DNA from: JBGTFE01 sp036403235 | GTDB lineage: Bacteria; Acidobacteriota; Blastocatellia; Pyrinomonadales; Pyrinomonadaceae | Length of the DNA: 8,522 nt | Assembly: GCA_036403235.1 (NCBI GenBank) | Contig: DASWRI010000045.1 | Coordinates: 1 to 8,522 of the forward strand | Reading direction: 5' to 3' | Part shown: piece by piece, positions 1 through 6,092 of the stretch | Numbering within the stretch: position 1 is the first letter of the stretch | How the letters are laid out: each line of letters begins with the position of its first letter | Position numbers and translations under genes: made by a program | The notes under the pieces: generated by a model | What the model saw: only the letters and a program-made list of their open reading frames with translations | Databases searched by the model: none | What the model was told of the DNA's origin: nothing

Positions 1-329
1 ACTGACAACCTCAGATGTATGGTGTTGCCTTCTTTATCTACAGCGCGATAAAGGTATTTGCACTGCTTCCCAACTTTGATGTATGTCTCATCAACCCGAT
101 AGGAAGTGCCGCTCATCTTCAGATGCTGACGGATACTTTTGTTGATCTCGGGAGCGTACCTTTGAACCCAGCGAAAGACAGTTGAGAGCTCTATGTGGAG
201 TCCGCGTTCATGCATCATCTCTTCGACATCGCGATAAGATAGCTGGTAGCGGCAATACCGTCGGACGCATAAAAGGATGATTGTCGGCTCGTAATGCCGC
301 CACTTGGACGAGGACTTATTCTGCTTCAT
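1..329 (-). CDS. IS6-family (IS26-like) transposase, N-terminal part, cut by window edge
   Basis: DDE transposase that moves its own insertion sequence. The reading frame opens at the ATG at 329-327 and stays open to the left edge, so only the first 109 codons are visible and the C-terminal catalytic residues are outside the window. The start reads MKQNKSSSKWRHYEP. It is followed by the helix-turn-helix block typical of IS6 transposases (YRDVEEMMHERGL, then STVFRWVQRYAPEI) and by the first catalytic Asp in YRVDETYIKVG, leading to KYLYRAVDKEGNT. These are hallmark IS6/IS26 motifs. The visible part has no stop or frameshift, so the element may be intact. The promoter and terminal repeat lie just upstream at 371-407. 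Family assignment is firm; completeness cannot be judged. Confidence 0.93.
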   Translation of the reverse strand, partial: MKQNKSSSKWRHYEPTIILLCVRRYCRYQLSYRDVEEMMHERGLHIELSTVFRWVQRYAPEINKSIRQHLKMSGTSYRVDETYIKVGKQCKYLYRAVDKEGNTIHLRLS

Positions 330-370
330 TAGTATGATTCTGGAATAGTGTTGGATGAACTAACAAGCGG

Positions 371-398
371 ATTATAGTCGGAGAAACGACTCCTGCAA
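371..398 (-). promoter_or_regulatory. Promoter of the IS6-family transposase
   Basis: On the minus strand a -35 box TTGCAG (398-393) and a perfect -10 box TATAAT (376-371) are separated by 16 bp. The -10 lies about 41 bases upstream of the transposase ATG. The -35 lies inside the terminal inverted repeat, an arrangement known for IS6-family elements. The boxes are seen directly; activity is inferred. Confidence 0.7.
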
Positions 399-407
399 CA
401 CTGCCCC
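394..407. repeat. Terminal inverted repeat of the IS6-family element
   Basis: Read from outside inward on the minus strand the sequence is GGGGCAGTGTTGCA. This matches the general IS6-family end (GG, then CTGTTGCA-like), so the element boundary lies at about 405-409. The other end and any target-site duplication are outside the window or not recognisable. A related inverted copy lies at 343-356 (10 of 14 positions agree). Confidence 0.65.
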
Positions 408-617
408 CGAGACATGGGTACTGACGACGGAAGGCGATGGCACTTAGTCGGCATATGCCGTGGAGGAAGAGCCGGGCGGGTTGATCCGTTTCGCAAGACT
501 CACAAGCCGAACTCTTCTGACAGCTTCACACAGGAGAAGAAATGTACGCCGAAAGATCGGTTGATAACCTTGGTCTTTATTTCAAAAATCGCGGCGGAAA
601 GTTTCAGCTTTTTTGGC
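408..617. other. Unassigned gene-poor segment between IS6 element and operon end
   Basis: No recognisable protein family is encoded here. The part from about 410 to 541 looks richer in GC than the operon beside it. It contains a perfect 12-bp palindrome CGGCATATGCCG at 449-460 and arms GAAGAG (466-471) and CTCTTC (512-517) that could close a hairpin. An AGGAG at 532-536 precedes an ATG at 542 that opens a 27-codon frame (MYAERSVDNLGLYFKNRGG then a short tail, stop at 623-625). The frame runs antisense over the last codons of the neighbouring gene, so I do not call it a gene. No rho-independent terminator was found for the operon ending at 618. The segment may be a relic of another mobile element or a structured RNA; I cannot decide. 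Confidence 0.4.
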
Positions 618-2024
618 TTACTTAATCAACTCTTCCAAAAAATTGATCGCCTGCGGGTCTTTGCTGGTTCGCAAGGAATAAATCGCTTCGAGCCGCAGCT
701 TGTCGGATTTATCGTTTTTGGCGATGTCGAGCAGTTTTCCGGTCGCTGTAGTCTGTTTCGATTCGGCTAAGGCGCGGATCAGCGAAACTTTAAATTCCTC
801 GTCCCTTACCGCGTCGTAAAGGCGCGTCATCACTTCAACCGCCTGCTCGCTCGTTGCCCAGCTTTGAAAACGGCGCAAGTTGTCGAACGCCAGCAGCCGC
901 AACTCGCTGTCTTTTTCGTCGCGGGCGATTTCCAGCAAAATCTCGATTTCCATTTTTCGTCTCTGCTCGCGCGAGAGATTGAATCCGGTTTCCGTCCCCG
1001 GTAAAACGTCGGCATCGAATTTGGAAAAAAGATTCGCCGAATTGCTCAACGAGTTGATGATGCCTTTTTTAATGTCGCGGTCGTTTTCCGTCGCGTATAA
1101 CTGTTTTAGATAATCTAAAGTTTGCTTGTCGGCGAGACTCGCCAGCGTGTAGATTATTTCGATGCGAATTTTCAGGTTCTTTTCATTCTGAAAACTTTTC
1201 GCCAGCGTTTCACGCAGCATCGCGGCGAAGTCTTTGACGCCGATGTTTTTGGCGATGTTTGAAACGAGCGTGTTTGAAGCGAAAAATCGCGGATTGCGCC
1301 AAATGCGCAGAATTTCACGTTTCAAAGTTTCGCTCGCTTTGGAATCCGGCTTTAACACCTCGCCCATTGTTTCAATCGCCCGGCGCGGGTCGGCGGCGAG
1401 TAGGCTTTGAAACGCGGCGAGTTTGATTTCGTCGGCGCGGGCAAGCGGCAGGCGGTCGGTCATTGCCAGCTTATCCGCAAGAGACATATTCTGACCTGAA
1501 TTATTTACCGTGTCGGTGATGACTTGTTCCTGAAGATCGGCGGAAAATTGACCCTGCACTGCTTTAGAAACTGTTTTAGGGTTATTTTTGAGAGAACCAT
1601 AGAGCCTGCCGAGCGCCGGAGCAATCTCTGTCTTCATCACCTGCGCGTCGCCCGTCCATGACGAAGCCGGAAAGTCTTTCAGCAGTCGGTCGAGCGCGGC
1701 ATCGGCTTCCTCGAATTTTTTTTCTTTTTTATAGCAGAAGGCGAGCCAATAGAGTGCAGCGTCGGCTAATTTATGGTGGGGACTTTTTTCGATAGCTTCG
1801 CGGAAGATGTCAGCCGCTCGCGCCCATTCCTGCCCGTCTATTAAATCCCTGCCCGCGCGGAATTTTTCCACGAAATTATTCTGAGTCGTCACTTCGATTC
1901 CGGGCGGTTGAGGATTTTGTGCGGATACGGTTTCCGGCATTACGGCTGTATAAATGGCGACTAAAATCAATAACGCCGGAAGTGTTTTATAAATTGATTG
2001 GTATAAATGCTTTTCGTTTTTCAT
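618..2024 (-). CDS. Exported TPR/HEAT-repeat protein
   Basis: Probable periplasmic scaffold or protein-binding protein of 468 residues; no enzyme motif is visible. The preferred start is ATG at 2024-2022: it has AGAAGAG nine bases upstream and begins a clear signal peptide (basic MKNEKH, hydrophobic LPALLILVAIYTAV, cleavage after VSA before QNPQ, about residue 35). A GTG at 2054, overlapping the stop of the upstream gene, would add ten residues. Residues about 54-120 form tetratricopeptide-like helices resembling YbgF/YfiO-type TPRs (EWARAADIFREAIEKSP, then KFEEADAALDRLLKDFP). From about 200 to the end, and most clearly after 285, the protein consists of paired helices of HEAT type (for example LRLEAIYSLRTSKDPQAINF near the end). 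It is the last gene of the sigma-factor operon, so probably co-expressed with the serine hydrolase. Role in the operon is inferred. Confidence 0.85.
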   Translation of the reverse strand: MKNEKHLYQSIYKTLPALLILVAIYTAVMPETVSAQNPQPPGIEVTTQNNFVEKFRAGRDLIDGQEWARAADIFREAIEKSPHHKLADAALYWLAFCYKKEKKFEEADAALDRLLKDFPASSWTGDAQVMKTEIAPALGRLYGSLKNNPKTVSKAVQGQFSADLQEQVITDTVNNSGQNMSLADKLAMTDRLPLARADEIKLAAFQSLLAADPRRAIETMGEVLKPDSKASETLKREILRIWRNPRFFASNTLVSNIAKNIGVKDFAAMLRETLAKSFQNEKNLKIRIEIIYTLASLADKQTLDYLKQLYATENDRDIKKGIINSLSNSANLFSKFDADVLPGTETGFNLSREQRRKMEIEILLEIARDEKDSELRLLAFDNLRRFQSWATSEQAVEVMTRLYDAVRDEEFKVSLIRALAESKQTTATGKLLDIAKNDKSDKLRLEAIYSLRTSKDPQAINFLEELIK

Positions 2025-2050
2025 CCTTGGTAACTCTTCTTTTCGTGTTC

Positions 2051-3460
2051 TCACTTTGAGGGAGCGGGAATCGGTTTGTCGGTTCTTTTCAGGACGCTTG
2101 AACTAATGCCTCGTTTATTCGCCAAATTCAAACTAACAATCTTGTCGTTCGCATCTCGCTTAAATTCTGCGATAACCGCAGCGTTTTCAAAAAAGAATTT
2201 ATCTTTCGCGTATGGCTTCATATTCATTTTGTTCGCGCCGACTCGCTGGTAATACAATTTGCCGTTTTCGACTGTGATAAGGCGCTCAACGCCTTCTTCT
2301 TCATAGATGCCGACGTAGGTTTTCAACAAATTTTCGTCGAGAGTGGTTTCCTTGATGTTAAATGGCTTTCCAATTGCCAAAGCCGCCAAATCTCCTGCAA
2401 GAAATTCCGGCAACCGGGTCGGAGCGCGAAAATTATAAAGCGCAACGACATAAACTTCTTCCCGCGGCAGGTAAATGGCGTGCGACATAAATCCGCCCAG
2501 ATTGCCGCCGTGTTCGACAATCGGGCTGCCCTGGATGTTTCCGATAAACCAGCCGTATCCGTAGTTGGTCCCTTTACCATTGGGCAATTTATATTCGGTT
2601 CGCGCCTTCTCCAGAGATTCTTTTTTTATCAATTTGCCCGCCGACAAAGCCTGATTCCATTTGAATAAATCTTCCGCCGTCGATTGAATCGCTCCAGCGG
2701 AATACGCCATTTCGACCTTGCTGTTCAGAGCATTTAAGAATTGTGATTCGACACGGGAGTAGATGTAACTCGCCGCGCGATTTCTGATGATGATGTAATC
2801 GTCGCCGAAAAGCGTCGCGGTCATTCCCGCCGGTTTGAAAAGATTTTTTTTTAGGTATTCCCCGTAAGACATACCGGAAACTTTTTCAATAATCGCGCCG
2901 AGCAGCATGTAGCCATTGTTGCTGTAAACCATTTTAGTTCCGGGCGTGAAATCGAGCGGGCGGTCTTTAAAAGTAGAGATTATTTCCGGCAGGGTAACGA
3001 GCCTTTTTTCTCCCTGAAGTCTGGTCATCGCCGCCGTGTCGGAATCTGGAATTCCGGCGGTGTGCGTCAACAGATTTTCCACTGTGATTTTCTGTCCGTT
3101 CGTCGGGTAATCGGGAAGATATTTCGTTATCTCGTCCTGCAAAGACAATTTTCCCTGTTCCGCTAATTGCAGAACGGCGATGGCGGTAAATTGCTTGGTC
3201 ATCGAAGCGATGTTAAAAACCATCTCTTCTTTCATCGGCACATTCAATTCCAAATTCGCCATCCCGAAAGCTTTTTTGTAAACAATCCGACCTCTTTGCG
3301 CGACCAGCACCACGCCGCCCGGTTCTTCCGGCTTAAATTCGGATGAAATAATTCTGTCAAACTCAGCCGTCAACGGCGTTCTGGATTGTCCAAAAGCCAT
3401 GATTGAGTTATGAGAAAAACTCAGGAGAAAGGCTATAAACAGCGGCATTGTTTTTTTCAT
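2051..3460 (-). CDS. Exported serine hydrolase (beta-lactamase class C/DD-peptidase fold) with DUF3471-like C-terminus
   Basis: A 469-residue periplasmic serine hydrolase of the Beta-lactamase (PF00144) type. ATG at 3460-3458 is preferred: GAGG lies at 3474-3471, ten bases upstream, and the product starts with a signal peptide (MKKTMPLFIAFLLSF, cleavage near AFG|Q). A TTG at 3526, overlapping the stop of the upstream gene, would add 22 residues. All three active-site motifs are present: SMTK (nucleophile Ser86, Lys89), YSN (Tyr179) and HGG (about 317-319) in VEHGGNLGGF. Residues about 379-450 (TYVGIYE, then GKLYYQRVG, KFFFE) resemble the DUF3471 domain often appended to such enzymes. The family includes class C beta-lactamases, D-Ala-D-Ala peptidases, esterases and peptidases, and sequence alone does not give the substrate. 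Third gene of the operon, so likely under the ECF sigma factor. Confidence 0.92.
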   Translation of the reverse strand: MKKTMPLFIAFLLSFSHNSIMAFGQSRTPLTAEFDRIISSEFKPEEPGGVVLVAQRGRIVYKKAFGMANLELNVPMKEEMVFNIASMTKQFTAIAVLQLAEQGKLSLQDEITKYLPDYPTNGQKITVENLLTHTAGIPDSDTAAMTRLQGEKRLVTLPEIISTFKDRPLDFTPGTKMVYSNNGYMLLGAIIEKVSGMSYGEYLKKNLFKPAGMTATLFGDDYIIIRNRAASYIYSRVESQFLNALNSKVEMAYSAGAIQSTAEDLFKWNQALSAGKLIKKESLEKARTEYKLPNGKGTNYGYGWFIGNIQGSPIVEHGGNLGGFMSHAIYLPREEVYVVALYNFRAPTRLPEFLAGDLAALAIGKPFNIKETTLDENLLKTYVGIYEEEGVERLITVENGKLYYQRVGANKMNMKPYAKDKFFFENAAVIAEFKRDANDKIVSLNLANKRGISSSVLKRTDKPIPAPSK

Positions 3461-3522
3461 ATACCAATTACCTCGGCTCGATAAACTTTTAAAATTCATT
3501 TCCTTTACCGCGTAGCGGCGAA

Positions 3523-4542
3523 TCAATAAACTTGCAGGCTAGCGATAATATTTTGATTGCTGACACGCTCCTTGATGTCCAGAACTTTATCGGTCGAAGG
3601 ATTGACTTCGAGATTGGCAATATCAAGCAGATACGGTTCAATACGGCTCAACAATTCTTCGGCATAAGAAATCCCGTAATTTTCTGCATCGCGCCGAAGC
3701 CGACCGTTTTGGTCAAGCAGTTTGCGGGCTTGTTTTTTTTCGTATTCAATATCAAAACCTTCACCCGTTTCGTTTGCACGGGCGTTTCTAAATGAACGCA
3801 GCAGCAATTCGGCTTTTTCCATTTGCACAGCAATTTCAGTTTCGAGATTTTTCATTCGCAAAGCCGTCAATCGCTGCGCTTCATCTAGTTTGATGTTGTT
3901 CGCTGATTTTATCTTTTGATTTGAAGAATCTGATCTCTGCGATTTAACGAAAGATTCGGCGGTGAGCGATTTGTTTTTCGATTTCAACAATGCATTACCG
4001 ATAGCCGGTTTATCTGTTTGCGGGAAGGTAGAATCGTTCCCGACATTTCGCGGCCACGGATTTACTGTCGGAATCCTGTTGATTTCACCGACCGGCGGCG
4101 GCTGCAAATCTTTTAATTTCGTTTCGGCGACGTATTTATCCACATCACCGTGGAGCAATGAAGTCTTGAGCCAAACGAAACCGATGCCCGCCGCCATCAA
4201 AAGCAAACCCGCAAAAGCCGCCAATGCCGGAGAAAAGCCGAAAACGAAGATGCTTTTTTTCGGGCGCGATGAATTTGCCGAAGCCTGCACGTTGCTGGGG
4301 GACAATTCATTTTCCTCAATCAGCCGCACTTGAAAATTTACCCACGAATTCGGCGGCGGCTCGAACTCGAATAAATAATGTGCGAGAACTTCCTTTTCCC
4401 GCCGCAACAATTCATATTCGTTTCGGCATTCGGAGCAATCGAAAATGTGCGACTCGGTTTGCGCGGCGGTTTGTTCGTCAAGCACTTCGCCCGCGACTAA
4501 ATCTTCAATTAAACCACCATATTTTTCGCAATCATTGTTCAT
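3523..4542 (-). CDS. Membrane anti-sigma factor, ZAS (zf-HC2) type, with long periplasmic coiled-coil tail
   Basis: A 339-residue protein expected to hold the ECF sigma factor inactive at the inner membrane. The N-terminus carries the zinc-binding anti-sigma motif H-x3-C-x2-C (His32, Cys36, Cys39 in SHIFDCSECRNEY), with Cys5 as likely fourth ligand. One membrane segment spans about residues 98-125 (FGFSPALAAFAGLLLMAAGI). The rest, about 126-339, is predicted periplasmic: a proline-rich linker, a low-complexity polar stretch, then a charged helical region (about 218-310, LDEAQRLTALRMKNLETEI) likely to form a coiled coil. The tail is long for this family and lacks a recognised sensor domain. 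ATG is preceded by GGAGG with 7-base spacing and overlaps the sigma stop as ATGA. It overlaps the next gene only if the TTG start is used. Confidence 0.92.
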   Translation of the reverse strand: MNNDCEKYGGLIEDLVAGEVLDEQTAAQTESHIFDCSECRNEYELLRREKEVLAHYLFEFEPPPNSWVNFQVRLIEENELSPSNVQASANSSRPKKSIFVFGFSPALAAFAGLLLMAAGIGFVWLKTSLLHGDVDKYVAETKLKDLQPPPVGEINRIPTVNPWPRNVGNDSTFPQTDKPAIGNALLKSKNKSLTAESFVKSQRSDSSNQKIKSANNIKLDEAQRLTALRMKNLETEIAVQMEKAELLLRSFRNARANETGEGFDIEYEKKQARKLLDQNGRLRRDAENYGISYAEELLSRIEPYLLDIANLEVNPSTDKVLDIKERVSNQNIIASLQVY

Positions 4543-5144
4543 TGTTTCGCCTCCAAGTACGGGCGCAAGATTCGGCGAATTTCAATTTTCGCGCGGTGTA
4601 AATCGGTTTTCAGCTTCGGAATGCTGGAGCCGGTAATACCGGAAATCTCCTTGTAGCTCAAATGCTGTAGCTCTTTCAAAACGAAAACCAGTCGTTTGTC
4701 CTCATCGAGTTCTGCGAGAGCCGAGCCGATTACCTGATTTAATTCCTTGCTCAAAAATTCTCTGTCCGGCGGCACGGTTTTAATGCTCGCAACCAATTCG
4801 ATTTCTTCATCACTGTTGAATACTTCTTGATAACGCGAGCGGAAGTTTTTATGAACCAGATTTTTGGCAATCGCGCAGAGCCACGTTCTTAACTGCGCTT
4901 CACCGCGCAAGCCGTGAATATTTTTATATGCCGCCAGAAACGTCTCCTGCATCAGTTCTTCCGCCCTTTCGCCGTCGCCACCGAGCATCGCGCAGATGAA
5001 TTTATAGACGAACCGCGAATGATTCTGGAAAATTACGCCGAAAGCTTCTCGCTCGCCGACTCGCGCCCGCGCGATCAAGTCATCCGCTTCATCGGCTATA
5101 CCTTCGATTTCGACTCGTTCCTCACAGAGCATCGAAAAATTCAT
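4539..5144 (-). CDS. ECF-type RNA polymerase sigma factor
   Basis: A 201-residue sigma-70 family factor of the extracytoplasmic-function group, which redirects RNA polymerase to a specific stimulon. Region 2 spans about residues 37-105 (FQNHSRFVYKFICAMLGG, then AEELMQETFLAAYKNI and LRTWLCAIAKNLVHKNFRSR). Region 4 spans about 136-193, with the helix-turn-helix LSYKEISGITGSSIPKLKTD followed by LHRAKIEIRRIL. Regions 1 and 3 are absent, as expected for ECF factors. The ATG at 5144 has only a weak GAGAAG-like site close by; ATG at residue 5 is an alternative. First gene of the four-gene operon, overlapping the anti-sigma gene by 4 bp. Autoregulation is usual for such pairs and is inferred here. 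Target promoters cannot be read from the window with confidence. Confidence 0.95.
   Translation of the reverse strand: MNFSMLCEERVEIEGIADEADDLIARARVGEREAFGVIFQNHSRFVYKFICAMLGGDGERAEELMQETFLAAYKNIHGLRGEAQLRTWLCAIAKNLVHKNFRSRYQEVFNSDEEIELVASIKTVPPDREFLSKELNQVIGSALAELDEDKRLVFVLKELQHLSYKEISGITGSSIPKLKTDLHRAKIEIRRILRPYLEAKQ
4550..4554 (-). promoter_or_regulatory. Strong Shine-Dalgarno of the anti-sigma gene, inside the sigma gene
   Basis: GGAGG on the minus strand, 7 bases before the ATG at 4542, within the last codons of the sigma gene. It fixes the anti-sigma start and, with the ATGA overlap, points to translational coupling that keeps sigma and anti-sigma levels matched. Confidence 0.8.
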
Positions 5145-5255
5145 ACGCTTCTCGCTCTTTATTTATCGCAAACGATTAGTTCCTTATTTTATAAAAAGGT
5201 TTCAGTTTCGCTAAAAATCGAAACTGAAATTCTGAATAATAAAAAATCGGATCAA
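5145..5255 (-). promoter_or_regulatory. Leader and probable promoter region of the sigma-factor operon
   Basis: This 111-base AT-rich stretch lies between the sigma start and the transposase relic. On the minus strand it holds TATAAA (5193-5188), a possible housekeeping -10 with only a poor -35. It also holds GGAAC (5183-5179), which resembles the -35 of many ECF promoters, though no convincing ECF -10 follows. A perfect inverted repeat at 5200-5229 lies immediately upstream of both. That a promoter exists is likely because the flanking upstream sequence is a foreign plus-strand relic; its exact position is uncertain. Confidence 0.4.
5200..5229. repeat. Perfect 11-bp inverted repeat upstream of the sigma operon
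   Basis: Arms TTTCAGTTTCG (5200-5210) and CGAAACTGAAA (5219-5229) are exact reverse complements around an 8-base spacer. On the minus strand the second arm is followed by CCTTTTTAT, so it could act as an AT-rich terminator for read-through from the hydrolase genes. It could equally be an operator, since it lies beside the putative -10 of the sigma operon. Confidence 0.6.
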
Positions 5256-6039
5256 ACTGAAGGCATCCTTGTCATAGACGACTCGACATTGGATAAGCCC
5301 TACGCCCGCAAGATGGAACTTGTCACGCGCCATTGGTCGGGCAAGCACCACGTGGTGAACCTGATTACGCTTTTGTGGACGGATGGCGACTGGCACATCC
5401 CCGTTGACTGCCGCATCTTTGATAAGAAGCAGGGCGCGCTGACGAAGAACGACCACTTCCAATCGATGCTCAAAGAAGCGCACCGGCGAGGCTTTGCGCC
5501 CGGCTGCGTAGCGTTCGATAGTTGGTCCTTCGGCCTTTAAAACCTGAAGCTGATTCACTCTTTCGGCTGGACTTGGCTGACGCGCCTGAAGCGTAACCGC
5601 AAAGTTAATCCTGATCGGACGGGATTGCGCCCTGTCAGCGAGGTCGAGGTCGGCGCGGCGGGGCGCGTCGTCTGGCCCGAAGGCTTTGGGCTGATCCGCA
5701 TCTTCAAGATCGTCCCCACAGATGGCGACGTTGAGTTGTGGGCCACCAACCGCGTCGAGATGAGTGACCTTGAGCGCAACCGCTGGGCGGGCTACGCGTG
5801 GGCGATAAAGAACCATCACCGCGGCATCAAACAGTTCTGCCTGATCGAGCGGGTACAGATGCACTCTCGGCCTGGCTTGGCGTAATCACATCTATCTGTG
5901 ATTGCGAGCATTCTTGCGACTGGAAAGTCATTGCTATCACAAAGGCATTAGTTGGTATGAAGCGAAGACTTCGATCATCAGAGAAGCGGTGTGCGCTTAC
6001 GTCGCTCATTCGCGCTACTCGCGCATCCCAACTGCGTAA
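5256..6039 (+). pseudogene. Decayed IS701-like DDE transposase
   Basis: Relic of a transposase of the IS701/DDE_5-like group. The readable protein starts abruptly at about EGILVIDDSTLDKPYARKME with no N-terminal domain before it. It continues through HIPVDCRIFDKKQGALTKND and VAFDSW, then meets a TAA at 5538-5540 where family members have a coding triplet (GL*NLKL). The same frame resumes through SFGWTWLTRLKRNRK to HHRGIKQFCLIERVQ. A frameshift near 5858-5868 moves the homology to the next frame (LAWRNHI), which has a TGA at 5899-5901 and then reads LRAFLRLE and ISWYEAKTSIIREAV to the stop at 6037-6039. The first two catalytic Asp residues remain (in VIDD and FDSW), but the Glu expected before HRG-KQF is Lys (AAG, 5808-5810). 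It looks richer in GC than its neighbours. It is non-functional; the exact family name is less certain than the transposase call. Confidence 0.85.
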
Positions 6040-6092
6040 TTTCTAACCCAAATAAAAATTAGAAGATGTTAGGAATATAAATTAAGTCCTTT

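Larger units (their letters stand above)
1..407 (-). mobile_element. IS6-family insertion sequence, right-hand part in this window
   Basis: The element is bounded on its 5' side by the terminal repeat at 394-407 and contains the transposase start and its promoter. IS6-family elements are usually around 0.7-0.9 kb, so roughly half should lie beyond the left edge. It sits downstream of the sigma-factor operon and does not interrupt any gene visible here. Confidence 0.8.

Noticed and set aside
542..625. Short frame with AGGAG upstream, 27 codons
   Set aside because: No family recognised, very short and overlapping the end of the operon in antisense; kept only as an observation on the 408-617 segment.
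3962..4601. Plus-strand frames of 123 and 125 codons opposite the anti-sigma gene
   Set aside because: Both are shadows of a gene with clear domains and a strong ribosome site on the other strand.
4914..5255. Plus-strand frame running from inside the sigma gene into the transposase relic
   Set aside because: The first part is antisense to the sigma factor and shows no transposase similarity; homology starts only near 5256, so this is not the true N-terminus.
5211..5864. A 217-codon open frame on the minus strand opposite the transposase relic
   Set aside because: It has no recognisable domain and lies antisense to a sequence with clear transposase homology; the open frame is a by-product of GC-rich codons.
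6037..6080. Imperfect inverted repeat TTTCTAAC / GTTAGGAA after the transposase relic
   Set aside because: Only 7 of 8 positions pair and no matching sequence was found on the left side of the relic, so it cannot be called an IS end.
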